Translations under genes and position numbers: made by a program
Origin: ZC4RG30 sp963726085
GTDB taxonomy: Bacteria > Pseudomonadota > Gammaproteobacteria > Steroidobacterales > Steroidobacteraceae
Direction of reading: 5' to 3'
Assembly (NCBI GenBank): GCA_963726085.1
Contig: CAVSAR010000005.1
Coordinates: 62,001 to 126,000, forward strand
Length of the DNA: 64,000 nucleotides
Notes under the pieces: model-generated
Database searches by the model: none
Told to the model about the DNA's origin: nothing
Seen by the model: only the letters and a program-made list of their open reading frames with translations
Shown: in pieces, positions 8,452 through 17,490 of the stretch
How positions within the stretch are numbered: position 1 is the stretch's first letter
How the letters are laid out: the number at the start of each line of letters is the position of its first letter

Positions 8452-10014
8452 ATGACATCCCTGGCGCAGCTGGTTGCAACCTCACAGCAAGTCGCCGCCA
8501 CTGCATCGCGGCTTTCCAAGGTGCGGATCCTGGCGCAGTTTCTGGCTGGACTTCCTGCATCCGAGGTCGAAGTGGCCGTGCACTACCTGTCAGGTGCGTT
8601 GCCCCAGGGCCGTATCGGCATCGGCTCGCGTGTCCTGCAGGCAGTGACGCGCGAACAGCCCGCCGCTGCGCCGAGCCTGCAGATTCCCCAGGTTGATTCG
8701 GCGCTTGAGAATCTGGCCGGCACGGCCGGATCCGGCTCGGCCGATCGGCGCAAGGGGCAGCTTGCCCAACTATTCAAGGTTGCCACCGCTTCCGAACAGG
8801 ACTTCCTGTTGCGCCTGCTGTCGGGGGACCTGCGCCAGGGTGCGCTCGATGGCGTGATGACCGATGCGATCGCCGCGGCCGCGAGCGTACCTGCGGCGGT
8901 AATGCGTCGCGCCGCGATGTACGCCCCGAGATTGGGTCGACTTGCCTCTGTGGCGCTGACCACGGGAGAGGCGGGTCTGCAGCAGTTCCAGCTGCGGTTG
9001 TTCGATCCGGTGGCGCCCATGCTGGCCCACACTGCGCAGGACGCGGTCGAGGCGCTGCGCGAACTGCCACCCCCGGTGCAGTTTGAATGGAAAATGGACG
9101 GCGCGCGCATCCAGGCACACAAACGCGGCACCGAGGTGCGTATCTATACGCGTGCCCTTAACGAAATCGGCGCGGCGATCCCGGAAATCGTCGCCACCGT
9201 TGCAGGACTGCGCGCCAACGAACTGGTGCTGGACGGGGAAGCCATTGCTTTCGCCGCTGACGGGCGACCGCAGCCCTTCCAGATCACCATGCGCCGCTTC
9301 GGGCGGCGGCTCAATGTGCAGGCCCTGCTCGAGGAATTGCCGATGCGCGCGTACTTCTTCGACTGCCTGCTGCTGGACGGCCAAGTGCTGGTGCATCTGC
9401 CGCTGCAGCAGCGCAGCGCGGCGCTGGCACGTGCCGTGCCGAAGGACTGCAGGATACCGCTGCTGGTCACGGATGATCCGCAGCAAGCCCAGGGGTTCTA
9501 CGAGGGCGCGCTGCGTGCAGGTCACGAAGGGGTAATGGCAAAGTCGCTGGCGTCGGTCTACGAGGCCGGCAACCGCGGCGCCAACTGGCTCAAGATCAAG
9601 CGCGCTCATACGCTGGATCTGGTGATCCTGGCCGCGGAGTGGGGTAGCGGTCGCCGCAAGGGTCGACTATCGAACCTGCATCTGGGTGCGCTGGATCCGA
9701 ATACCGGCAAATTCGTGATGCTGGGCAAGACCTTCAAGGGTTTGACCGACGCCATGCTGCAATGGCAAACGGCCCAGCTGCTGGCGCGCGAAACCCATCG
9801 GGACAACACCACCGTATACGTGCGACCTGAACTGGTGGTGGAGGTCGCCTTCAGTGACCTGCAGGCCAGCCGCCGCTACCCGGGTGGGCTGGCCTTGCGC
9901 CTGGCGCGCGTAAAACGCTTTCGCGAGGACAAAGCTGTCGACGAGGCCGATACCATGGACTCCGTGCGTCGCATCCATGCCGCCCAGGGCGGCAATGCAC
10001 CGCCTGGCAACTAA
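8452..10014 (+). CDS. ATP-dependent DNA ligase
   Basis: The 520-residue protein has an N-terminal DNA-binding domain (about 1-180), an adenylation domain and an OB-fold domain. The AMP-accepting Lys is K214 in EWKMDGARIQAH (motif I). Further motifs are LDGEAIAF (III), EGVMAKSL (IV) and WLKIKRAH (V). The domain order matches the archaeal/eukaryal-like ligases found beside bacterial repair genes; there is no polymerase or phosphoesterase domain, so it is not LigD. It probably seals nicks in an accessory repair pathway, consistent with nearby nei and DUF72 genes. The replicative NAD-dependent ligase would be elsewhere. Confidence 0.93.
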   Translation: MTSLAQLVATSQQVAATASRLSKVRILAQFLAGLPASEVEVAVHYLSGALPQGRIGIGSRVLQAVTREQPAAAPSLQIPQVDSALENLAGTAGSGSADRRKGQLAQLFKVATASEQDFLLRLLSGDLRQGALDGVMTDAIAAAASVPAAVMRRAAMYAPRLGRLASVALTTGEAGLQQFQLRLFDPVAPMLAHTAQDAVEALRELPPPVQFEWKMDGARIQAHKRGTEVRIYTRALNEIGAAIPEIVATVAGLRANELVLDGEAIAFAADGRPQPFQITMRRFGRRLNVQALLEELPMRAYFFDCLLLDGQVLVHLPLQQRSAALARAVPKDCRIPLLVTDDPQQAQGFYEGALRAGHEGVMAKSLASVYEAGNRGANWLKIKRAHTLDLVILAAEWGSGRRKGRLSNLHLGALDPNTGKFVMLGKTFKGLTDAMLQWQTAQLLARETHRDNTTVYVRPELVVEVAFSDLQASRRYPGGLALRLARVKRFREDKAVDEADTMDSVRRIHAAQGGNAPPGN

Positions 10015-10078
10015 GTCGGCGGGATCGGTTGCGTGCCAACACAGTCATTGAAGTCGACTGTGAAATCCACCAACCCCT

Positions 10079-10450
10079 TCAGCTGCGATCTTCGCGTGGT
10101 ATCCGGCGCGCGCCATTTTCGTCCGGCAGCAGACTCATTGCCGCGACGTAACCAGCGTAAGCAAGTCGCGCCGTGCCGTCCGGTGTCCAGCCATCTTCGG
10201 CGCACCAGGTGAGGAAGCGATCCGGATCAACGTGGGCCCGGATGGGCTTGAGTCCGTCGCGCCGGGCTTTCTCCAGAACGCGCTGGGCCTGTTTCAACCA
10301 TCGATCGTAGGACGGGGGAAGCAGATCGTGATCCACCATTACTTCGAGAATGCGCGGATAGCTTTCGCGGTCGAACCACGGGAAGGGTGTTCCGTTGAGG
10401 CTTGGGCTTTGCCTCGCGTCGTGGCTGATTGCGGTCTCGTGGCGCAGCAT
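10079..10450 (-). CDS. Conserved hypothetical protein, 123 residues
   Basis: The core FPWFDRESYPRILEVM, LPPSYDRWLKQAQRVLEK and FLTWCAEDGWTPDG looks like a compact soluble domain; residues before about 20 are low in conservation character. GGGGTGA precedes the ATG. It resembles short proteobacterial proteins found singly, with no assigned function. It converges on the ligase gene, 64 bases away. Confidence 0.65.
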   Translation of the reverse strand: MLRHETAISHDARQSPSLNGTPFPWFDRESYPRILEVMVDHDLLPPSYDRWLKQAQRVLEKARRDGLKPIRAHVDPDRFLTWCAEDGWTPDGTARLAYAGYVAAMSLLPDENGARRIPREDRS

Positions 10451-10662
10451 AGGTCACCCCGTAACGTCTCAGCTCAATCTACTCCTCGGATGACCAGCCA
10501 CAGAGATGATTAATAGACCCACTGGGCAACTGCAGTCGCGCAGGTGACTGATCAGGCAATGAACATCACGTACGGCGCGCACGGTAGGAGGCCCGCACAA
10601 TTTGCGCGAGTGACTTACAGCGCAGCTATTTAACGAATACCAGCGAGGCTAGGACGCTGTGC

Positions 10663-13600
10663 TCAAGGCACCACCTTGATCACACTGACCGCGCTGGAAG
10701 AGGTGTTGCGCGTATCGGTCAGGTCCGACTCGGTCTGCAGCGCCGTGACCAGGGTGCGGCGCGGCACCTCGGTATCCGAATCCTTGCTGCCATGCACATC
10801 CTCGAGCGTCGAGAGCACTGTGGCCAGGCGATGCGGCTTGGACTTGCCACCCTTGTTGGCAAATTCATTCCACAGGGTCAGCGGCGTTGCGTTGAGGCTG
10901 CCGTGGTGACCTACCTTGTAAAGGTTGACGCGCTTTAGCAGCGGCTCGTACTTCTTCTGCGACAGGGCATAGCGCCAGTTCTCCCACTGTGCATCTCCGG
11001 GGAACAGCAGGCACTGGTCCTTGAACTCGAACACCAGCACCAGGCTGGTGTTGTTCATCGCATTGTCCAGCGTGCGCACGATGGACAGCATCGAGTCGGC
11101 GGCCTCCTGCTGCGCCTGGTACACGAACCAGCGGGCGGACCAGGGGATGCGCTGACGCAGCACCTTGGGGAACAGCGGCGCATCGCCCTGGGCCTTGACG
11201 GCAACGGCGGCGCGTCGCGCCCAGAACCCGGACCGGATCTTCCAGAACTCATCGTCCTGCTTGCTGGTCTGGCTGGCCACCCGCGGATCCTGCTTGAGCG
11301 TGGGCGGGCCTAGCACATGAACCTTGACGCCGGGCAGCAGCGACTCAAGACCCGACGGGGCGCCACTGAACAGGTAGCGCGCGCCGGGCGTACCGACGCC
11401 CATGGTCTGCAGGTTGACGATGGCCGAGCGATTGGCAAGTCCGTTGTCATCGCCCAGGAACGCCAGTTGGTCGCGCACCTCCTTGAGGTGTGCCCCGCCC
11501 AGGCGCTTGGCAAACTGCGCCGCGCCACTGGCGTACAGGTTCATGTCCTGCAGCGAACGCACATGCAGGCGCGCCTGCAGCGCTGGACCCTTGAGCGATG
11601 CCTTGGGCGGTTCCAGGGCATTGCGCGCCACCTTTGGGTCCTCGGTCCAGGGTTGCAGGACCACCTGGGGTTTTAAGCCCTTGATCACCGCGCCGGAGCC
11701 CTTGTTGCCCGACATGGCAAAGCCGGAGATATGGTCCTTGTGCCGGTGCGTGGCGATCACGGCGGTGAGCTTGCCGCCACAGTCCCTGGCGATCTGCGCC
11801 GCGATGCGGTCCATGTACTTGCCCGCACCCGGGGCACCCTTGGGCGCGCGGGTGGATCCAAAGTCGATCAGCAGGTGCTTGTCGCCGCCGGTGTAGTGAA
11901 ACGTCAGCAGGAAGCAGTCGCCAAAGCCCACGTCGTAGGCACGGATGGTGGCCTGGGTGGGAGCGGTGGCCATTACCAGTCCTGCCTGGGTTCTCGCGAA
12001 GGGGCGCAGCTCGCGATCCAGGTGCATCTGCGCGATGCGCGCCGTGGCGCTGGGCACGTCATCGAAATACCCGTTGTCCCACAGCGACTGCAGCCGGGCG
12101 CTCTGGGCCGGACTGCAGACGCCGGTGCCCACGTGGTACTTGAGCTGTCCGTACTCGCCGAAGATCAGGCTGCCACCGCCGTACAGGGTAATGAGCCGTG
12201 AGCGGCGCATGCCCGTGGGTTTGCGGATGCCTAGGCTCTTGAGCTCCGGTGAATAGATCTTGAGCGTCTGCACGTACTCGGCCACCGTCTCCAGCAGGAT
12301 GGTGCCATCCACGCTGGTGCGCACCACCGGGCGCACGGAGGTGACGCGCGTGAAGGCGTCGGGGAAGATGCCCAGCGCATCGCGGTTCTCCCACACGAAC
12401 CGGAACACCACCGACGGATCGCGCTTGAGGCGCTCCAGGTGCATGCCGGTCAGCGTGAAATCATCCACTGGCGGCGGATCCCAGCAGCCATCGCCCTTGG
12501 GTCCCGCGGCGGGGTTGATGCCGTAGGCGGCAAACTCCTGCTGCAGCACCTGGCGGTACTTGTACTTGCCATCGCCGGGAAACAGTTCCCGGTCCGCGGT
12601 CAGCAGCGCGCTGACATAGTCCGGATAGGTCAGGTCCACCGGCGGCATGTAGTCCAGTGCCCGGATCGCGATGTACAGCAGGTGCAGGGCCGCGTTGCTG
12701 CCTTCCTCGGCCACTACGCTGCCGGCCAGCGTGCCGCGGCCGTTGTTGAGCAGCGGCTGCAGGCGCCTGATCCAGATCTTCAAGAACGAGCGCAGCAGCA
12801 CCGCCACCAGCAGCTCGCCGCGATCGTGCTCCTCGGAGTACTTGGCGCTGGTGTACAGGCGCCGGTCGGGCTTGATGGTCACCGACTGGCGCAGCGCATG
12901 GCCGCGCACCCCGTCCAGCGCCGAGCCCATCTGTTCGGCCAGCTTCAGCAGTGCGGTCCCGCCCAGCGCCTGCTCGGTCAGCTTGGTGGAGTGCACGCGG
13001 CCGGCGGCGTCGGACAGCGGCTTGAGCGCATAGCGGATGATCTCGTCGTGGCGAAACACCGACAGCAGCGCCACGACATCGGCGAATCCTTCATGAAACC
13101 CGGCCTGGTCGGTGGAGGAGGGCTTGAGGTAGAACGGATGCAGGCCGTCCAGCAACGCATGGGTGGTCTCGTGCACCACGATGTCCTGCGACAGGCAGGT
13201 GTAGACCTGCCGCCCGGTGTCCGGGTCGGGAAAGTAGCCGAAGTTGAGGCTCTCCGAGTCCTTCGAGTAATAGGCATTGGCATCGGCAAAGGCGTGCGGG
13301 GCGACCTTGATCTGGTGCGACGGGGCGGCAAAGCCCCAGTCCACCGGCCGGCCCAGCGCGCGCTCGAACTGGAACAGCGTGCCGGCCACCAGGGCGTAGA
13401 CATTTTGCTGGTGAAAGTACGGGTCGCGCACCAGCGCGCCCATGCTCACACCGCCGGGCTTGGCGTAGGGATCGGCCAGCAGGTCCGTATCGCGCGCGCC
13501 GTAGAAGCGATGCGTGGAGGCATCGTAGTCGATGACATGCACGCGGTGACCCTTGGGGCCGGATTCCAGGCGCTCGGCCGGCACTTCCACCAGCGTGGTC

Positions 13601-13725
13601 AGCGCGCGCCCGCGATCGTCGAGGAAACTGGGATCCTGCGCCAGCACCGTCCAGCGCCTGACAGGAACATCCCGATCAGGGCGTGGCGCGGTTGCAGCAG
13701 GAGCAGCGTTTTTTTTTCGAGCCAT
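10663..13725 (-). CDS. Zinc peptidase-metallo-beta-lactamase fold fusion protein
   Basis: This protein of 1020 residues has two enzyme-like halves. Residues about 20-410 look like a gluzincin-type peptidase with H-E-T-T-H at 185-189 and H-E-G-F-A-D at 211-216, whose Glu is a candidate third zinc ligand. A linker region (about 420-585) has no domain I recognise. Residues about 590-1000 form a ComEC-like MBL domain with T-H-R-H-K-D-H at 659-665, a downstream FPGDAQWENW and GHHGSLNATP. No signal peptide is visible, so a cytoplasmic or non-classically exported protein is likely. The gene diverges from a DUF2235 hydrolase gene with 84 bases between starts. Substrates are unknown; both halves keep metal-binding motifs. 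Confidence 0.85.
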   Translation of the reverse strand: MARKKNAAPAATAPRPDRDVPVRRWTVLAQDPSFLDDRGRALTTLVEVPAERLESGPKGHRVHVIDYDASTHRFYGARDTDLLADPYAKPGGVSMGALVRDPYFHQQNVYALVAGTLFQFERALGRPVDWGFAAPSHQIKVAPHAFADANAYYSKDSESLNFGYFPDPDTGRQVYTCLSQDIVVHETTHALLDGLHPFYLKPSSTDQAGFHEGFADVVALLSVFRHDEIIRYALKPLSDAAGRVHSTKLTEQALGGTALLKLAEQMGSALDGVRGHALRQSVTIKPDRRLYTSAKYSEEHDRGELLVAVLLRSFLKIWIRRLQPLLNNGRGTLAGSVVAEEGSNAALHLLYIAIRALDYMPPVDLTYPDYVSALLTADRELFPGDGKYKYRQVLQQEFAAYGINPAAGPKGDGCWDPPPVDDFTLTGMHLERLKRDPSVVFRFVWENRDALGIFPDAFTRVTSVRPVVRTSVDGTILLETVAEYVQTLKIYSPELKSLGIRKPTGMRRSRLITLYGGGSLIFGEYGQLKYHVGTGVCSPAQSARLQSLWDNGYFDDVPSATARIAQMHLDRELRPFARTQAGLVMATAPTQATIRAYDVGFGDCFLLTFHYTGGDKHLLIDFGSTRAPKGAPGAGKYMDRIAAQIARDCGGKLTAVIATHRHKDHISGFAMSGNKGSGAVIKGLKPQVVLQPWTEDPKVARNALEPPKASLKGPALQARLHVRSLQDMNLYASGAAQFAKRLGGAHLKEVRDQLAFLGDDNGLANRSAIVNLQTMGVGTPGARYLFSGAPSGLESLLPGVKVHVLGPPTLKQDPRVASQTSKQDDEFWKIRSGFWARRAAVAVKAQGDAPLFPKVLRQRIPWSARWFVYQAQQEAADSMLSIVRTLDNAMNNTSLVLVFEFKDQCLLFPGDAQWENWRYALSQKKYEPLLKRVNLYKVGHHGSLNATPLTLWNEFANKGGKSKPHRLATVLSTLEDVHGSKDSDTEVPRRTLVTALQTESDLTDTRNTSSSAVSVIKVVP

Positions 13726-13809
13726 GTTCAGTCCTTGAACTCGCGGCGCTTTCGGGGCCTACTATGCGCTGATCCCTTGCGACGTCAAGCTCAAGTCCGG
13801 GAGCCTTGC

Positions 13810-14997
13810 ATGCAACGCCTGGCGGTGTTTCTCGACGGCACCTGGAACGACGCGGCCAGCAAGACCAATGTCTCAGCCTTGCACGGCCTGGTTGCCACCA
13901 CCGGCACCGACGGCGCCGCACAGTCCAGCACGTATATTCCCGGCGTCGGCACCAAGTGGTACCAACGCATAACTGGCGGGGCAGTGGGCGAGGGTTTATC
14001 CCAGAACGTCATCGACGCCTATAAATGGCTACAGCAACGTTACAACTGGGATGCCAACCCCGAGGACCAGATCTTCATCTTTGGGTTCAGCCGCGGCGCC
14101 TATACCGCGCGCAGCCTGGCCGGCCTGATTGCCACCTGCGGCCTGGCGCACATCGATGCCCCGTTTTCGGTGCACTGGCTGTATGAGCGCTACCGCAACC
14201 GCAAGGACACGGCAGTGCCGATCTGGAAACTGGAGTACCTGCGCACCACCGGCGAGCGGCCGCTGACCGACGACGAGCAGCTGCTGCTGGCACACTCCAA
14301 GCGCGTCGACATCCACATGATCGGCGTCTGGGACACGGTCGGCGCGCTGGGCATTCCGTGGACCGGCATGCCGCTGATCGGCAAGCAGGCGTTCTACTTT
14401 CACAACCCCAACTTAAGCGTGATCCACAAGCACGCGTTCCAGGGGCTGGCCATCGACGAGCAGCGCGGCGCGTTCAAGCCCACCCTGTGGACCACGTTCG
14501 TGCCGGATCCGCTGCCGGATCACCCACCCGGCGTCCCGGCTGCCGTGCCACTGGAGCGCTGCGAGCAGCGCTGGTTTGTCGGCGCACACTCTGACGTCGG
14601 CGGTGGCAGTGGCAGTACGTTGCCGCAGCGGCCGCTGCAGTGGCTGCAGGAAAAGGCCCAGGCCCTGGGGCTGGGCTTTTCGCAGACCGTCACCGTGTCG
14701 GCCGATGCCCTGCACGCCAAGCCCGAGGACTCGTACGCCAAGTTCATGTTCGGCGTGTACCGCGTGCTCAAGTTAGGCATGCGGTTCTACCGGCCCATCG
14801 GCATCAACCACAACCCGGTCAAGGGCGGCCAGTCGTATCCGGTCAACGAGACCCTCGATGCCAGTGTGTTTGACTACTGCCGCGCCAATCCCGACTACAA
14901 GGCAAAGAACCTGGTTGAGTGGCAGCAGAAGCGGGGAGGGGAGACACTGGACCAGTGCCAGGGTGTGCAGGTCGCGCAGCTGCCCGGTACCGGGTAG
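13810..14997 (+). CDS. DUF2235 alpha/beta hydrolase (Tle1-like phospholipase family)
   Basis: The 395-residue protein begins MQRLAVFLDGTWND, the N-terminal signature of DUF2235, and carries the nucleophile elbow G-F-S-R-G with Ser at 94. IGVWDTVGALG and WFVGAHSDVGGG supply the expected Asp and His neighbourhood. The family includes type VI secretion phospholipase effectors (Tle1), but no VgrG, PAAR or immunity-like gene is visible here, so an effector role is not supported. The frame is open far upstream, but GGGAG before ATG 13810 and the family N-terminus fix the start. It is divergent from the peptidase-MBL fusion and the two may act together. Confidence 0.88.
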   Translation: MQRLAVFLDGTWNDAASKTNVSALHGLVATTGTDGAAQSSTYIPGVGTKWYQRITGGAVGEGLSQNVIDAYKWLQQRYNWDANPEDQIFIFGFSRGAYTARSLAGLIATCGLAHIDAPFSVHWLYERYRNRKDTAVPIWKLEYLRTTGERPLTDDEQLLLAHSKRVDIHMIGVWDTVGALGIPWTGMPLIGKQAFYFHNPNLSVIHKHAFQGLAIDEQRGAFKPTLWTTFVPDPLPDHPPGVPAAVPLERCEQRWFVGAHSDVGGGSGSTLPQRPLQWLQEKAQALGLGFSQTVTVSADALHAKPEDSYAKFMFGVYRVLKLGMRFYRPIGINHNPVKGGQSYPVNETLDASVFDYCRANPDYKAKNLVEWQQKRGGETLDQCQGVQVAQLPGTG

Positions 14998-14998
14998 G

Positions 14999-15299
14999 TC
15001 ATTTCTTTCCAGTCGCCAGCGCTTCGATGCTGCGGATTCCGGCTTCCATTCTGATGCGGGCGGCGGGATTTGCAGAATGCACGACCACATGCGGCGGCTT
15101 GAAGCCTCGAAGCGCGACCTCCTGTTCAAGCCAGACGACTACGTCATAGCCGGTGCCGCAGCGCATCGTCGCCCAGGTCATGATCCAGGCTCAGTTCCGA
15201 CACCGTACCGGTACGAAGGAAGGCAATTGCCTCCTCTGGCCAGTACGCGCGCTGCCATCCATCGGGTGTCGGGCGCTCATCGTCTAAGTACACGCGCAT
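14999..15299 (-). pseudogene. Receiver-like 'cyclic-phage-like' small protein, single-base frameshift
   Basis: The first frame gives MRVYLDDERPTPDGW ... SLDHDLGDDA; the match then continues in another frame as CGTGYDVVVWLEQEV ... VHSANPAARIRMEAG. Together they make a protein of about 99 residues of a conserved family that resembles a stripped-down response-regulator fold (LDDERP, SLDHDLGDD, VHSANP). The locus is one base too long, and the shift lies near 15158 around GCGCTGCGG. A sequencing insertion is as likely as real decay. The stop is one base from the stop of the convergent DUF2235 gene. Confidence 0.75.
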
Positions 15300-15306
15300 A
15301 GAAATC

Positions 15307-15729
15307 TCAAACCTGTTGAACGCCGGCCTTCCTGGCGGCGCTTCGCAAGTCTTTATCGAAAGTCGCCAGTGGCAGTTGCTTGCGCAGCGCCAGCTCCAGA
15401 TAGGACGCATCGTAGGCAGACAGGCCGTAGCGGCGAGCGATATCCAGCGATGCTGTCAGGCATTGAACGGCGGTATCTGCATCTACACTGATCGGCAGCT
15501 GTACGAGCATATTGATAAAGGCCTGGCTTTGGCTCTCAGTGGTAATGCCCTTGGATTCGGAACGCGCCAAGACGTTGGCTAATTCCAGCGGCCATGTGGC
15601 CGGTACGTGCGCCACTGCGGTGGGCTCGCGAAGTTTACGCAGCAATGCTATGGCCGCTGCCGCATCCCTCTCGTTCCCGTCTGTTAGCAACCAACTGGCT
15701 GCAACCGAAGCATCGAGAACGAACTTCAC
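15307..15729 (-). CDS. vapC: VapC-like PIN-domain toxin
   Basis: The 140-residue protein begins MKFVLDASVAASWLL, with the first PIN-domain Asp. It continues with PLELANVLARSE (conserved Glu) and GLSAYDASYLELALR (second Asp cluster), and ends LATFDKDLRSAARKAG (last acidic residue). PIN toxins are Mg-dependent RNases, often cutting tRNA or rRNA. Its start overlaps the stop of the antitoxin gene by 4 bases, so translation is coupled. All four acidic positions appear intact. Confidence 0.92.
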   Translation of the reverse strand: MKFVLDASVAASWLLTDGNERDAAAAIALLRKLREPTAVAHVPATWPLELANVLARSESKGITTESQSQAFINMLVQLPISVDADTAVQCLTASLDIARRYGLSAYDASYLELALRKQLPLATFDKDLRSAARKAGVQQV

Positions 15730-15977
15730 GCGCGACCGTCCTCAATGAGCTCCTTGATATTGATGCGCTGCTGTTTTACGGGGTTCTGAGCTTTGAACGC
15801 CAGAAACGTGTCAATGGCCGCTGCGGCATTGCCAGGAGCGGGCGCTTCCATCGGTACAAGTTGAGCCACGGGTTCACCTCGGTTCGTAATCGTGAAGCGC
15901 TGACCACGCTGCACTTGCCGAAGCAGCTCCGCCAATCGGGTCTTGGCTTCGTATGTGCCCACTTCTTCGCTCGCCAT
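15726..15977 (-). CDS. Phd/YefM-type antitoxin
   Basis: The 83-residue protein begins MASEEVGTYEAKTRLAELL and contains RFTITNRGEPVAQLVP, the Phd/YefM DNA-binding fold. The C-terminal half (FLAFKAQNPVKQQRIN) would thread over the VapC toxin. It is first in the two-gene operon and is expected to repress it; overlapping inverted repeats lie just upstream at 15991-16011. Confidence 0.92.
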   Translation of the reverse strand: MASEEVGTYEAKTRLAELLRQVQRGQRFTITNRGEPVAQLVPMEAPAPGNAAAAIDTFLAFKAQNPVKQQRINIKELIEDGRA

Positions 15978-15990
15978 GGGGTTCTCCTAT

Positions 15991-16011
15991 GTAGACCTAG
16001 TCTACAGACTA
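15991..16011 (-). promoter_or_regulatory. Probable antitoxin operator: overlapping TAGAC/GTCTA inverted repeats
   Basis: Arms GTAGAC and GTCTAC (15991-16005) overlap a second dyad TAGTCT/AGACTA (15998-16011). They lie 14-34 bases upstream of the antitoxin start, the usual place for autoregulation by a Phd-type protein. Binding is inferred from position and symmetry. Confidence 0.6.
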
Positions 16012-16166
16012 GACCTGATTGCTTGGCGGAGAGCTCCGCGAGGAATCGGGGTCGCCCTGCAAGGTCGGTTTAACGTGGTTCTGCTTCTCCAGGAGTCTGT
16101 TGACGTCTGAGTACAGCCATCTCGCGGGTCTGTTGCGTTGATATGGTTCTTGTACGTTATAACTAC

Positions 16167-16193
16167 CGATAAGTGATACTTATCGCATATAAT
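16167..16193 (+). promoter_or_regulatory. Dyad CGATAAGT-GAT-ACTTATCG overlapping a TATAAT box
   Basis: A perfect 8-bp inverted repeat with a 3-base spacer (16167-16185) abuts a consensus TATAAT at 16188-16193, in locally AT-rich DNA. No good -35 box is spaced 16-18 bases upstream; the dyad would occupy that position. It looks like a regulated promoter reading towards the ParD-like/zeta/recombinase genes, about 245 bases before the first start. Confidence 0.5.
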
Positions 16194-16402
16194 GGTATGG
16201 TTTCCCTCGTTATTCAATCCCGTACATCTCTATCCTGGGGATCATGCCTGCTCTGTATACCGCCACAGGGGTCTCCAAGGCCTCTGCAACCGGCGCAAGG
16301 ATTCCTGGGCGTAATTGCCCCAGGCGGGTCATAAATGACTCTATATAAGGAGTACGCATCAGGCAGGCCTGATCGCCGCGCTAGACGTCAAATGCAACTC
16401 GA

Positions 16403-16419
16403 GGTAGCATTTGGCTACC
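16403..16419 (+). promoter_or_regulatory. Dyad GGTAGC-ATTTG-GCTACC before the ParD-like gene
   Basis: A perfect 6+6 inverted repeat lies 19 bases before the ATG at 16438. It is a candidate operator for the ParD-like antitoxin; no promoter box can be tied to it with confidence. Confidence 0.4.
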
Positions 16420-16437
16420 ACTTGTCGCCGGTGTCCT

Positions 16438-16885
16438 ATGCCACAGCCCGTCAAGCTCTCCGACCCCCTGGTCAATGCCGCACGCGAAGCCTCCGAGCTG
16501 GCCCATCGCTCGCTGGCCGCCCAGGTCGAACACTGGGCCACGTTGGGTCGCGCCATCGAGGGCAAGCTCACGGCAGATCAGTCCGCTTCGCTCAAATATG
16601 CAGTCCGCGAATCCGCGCCAACGGATTACAAGAGTGCCGGGCAGTTTCACGCGGCACTGGCCAGCGCGCCTGGCCGCCGCCCTATCCCCTTCATCCCGCA
16701 GGTCATTTGCAGCTGAACTGGCCCAATCCCCGGAGCCGCTCTACAGCGCCGATCCGGCGCTGCCAGGGTGCATCGTGCGCGAGAATCCAGATGGCACCCG
16801 CACGCCCGGCCACTGGCGTGACGGTCAGTTCATGCCATTGCGGGATGACCCACAGGCAGGATCCGCCACAGCCAGGTCCGCCTGA
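16438..16885 (+). pseudogene. ParD-like antitoxin, single-base frameshift
   Basis: The N-terminal part, MPQPVKLSDPLVNAA then RSLAAQVEHWATLGRAIEG, is the ribbon-helix-helix ParD-like antitoxin signature. After about residue 80 the recognisable protein continues one frame over as LYSADPALPGCIVRENPDG and ends GHWRDGQFMPLRDD. The locus is one base too long (448 bases); the shift is between about 16660 and 16710. If corrected it would be an antitoxin of about 148 residues. The 3' end overlaps the zeta gene start in another frame. Confidence 0.75.
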
Positions 16886-17490
16886 TCCGGCGACACGGTG
16901 GCTGATCTTCAGCAAGCGCTTCAGGCCTGCCTGTCAGCGCACCGAAGGCCCGACGCTGGTCATGCTCTGCGGCAGCAATGGCGCCGGCAAGAGTACGTTC
17001 TACCGGCGCCACTTGAAGCAGGCTGGGCCTGACGTTCGTCAATGCCGATGACATCGCACGCGCGCTGCACCCGGATTCCCCCGAGATCCACTCCTACGAG
17101 GCCATGCAAATTGCGGAACAGATTCGCCAGGAGTTGTTCGAGCAGCGACGTTCGTTTTGCATGGAAACCGTCCTGTCCGACACCCAGGGCGCCAAGCTGG
17201 CCTTCCTGCAGCAGACGCTCGACGCCGGCTATACCCTGGTCGTCATGTTCATTCGCATTGGCTCCGCAGAACTGTCCCTATCGCGCGTTGCCCGGCGCGT
17301 GCGCGAAGGCGGCCACAACGTTCCCGAGGACAAGGTGCGCGCGCGCTTTGCGCGCACACTGGATAACGCGGCCAAGGCACTGGCCATGGCCCACCTGGGC
17401 CTGGTGATCGACAATAGCGACGCCAGAAACCCCTATCGCCTGGTCGAGACCTGGCACAACGGCCAATGCACCGAGCGCGCGGATCCATGA
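16845..17490 (+). pseudogene. Zeta-toxin family kinase, single-base frameshift
   Basis: The first frame carries LVMLCGSNGAGKSTFYRRHL with the Walker A motif. After one extra base near 17030 (GGGCC) the protein continues as LTFVNADDIAR, then CMETVLSDTQGAKL and GLVIDNSDARNPYRLVE. Zeta toxins phosphorylate UDP-N-acetylglucosamine or related substrates. The assumed start is ATG 16845; the intact product would have about 214 residues. The stop overlaps the recombinase start by ATGA (17487-17490), so antitoxin, toxin and recombinase form one translationally linked unit, an unusual composition. Confidence 0.8.

Noticed and set aside
12439..13809. Long N-terminal extension of the DUF2235 reading frame (open for 457 codons upstream)
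   Set aside because: It is antisense to the peptidase-MBL fusion gene, has a low-complexity Arg/Gln/Gly composition, and the family N-terminus plus ribosome binding site start at 13810.
13810..14997. Type VI secretion effector with immunity partner
   Set aside because: DUF2235 fits Tle1-type lipases, but no VgrG, PAAR, adaptor or lipoprotein-type immunity gene is adjacent.
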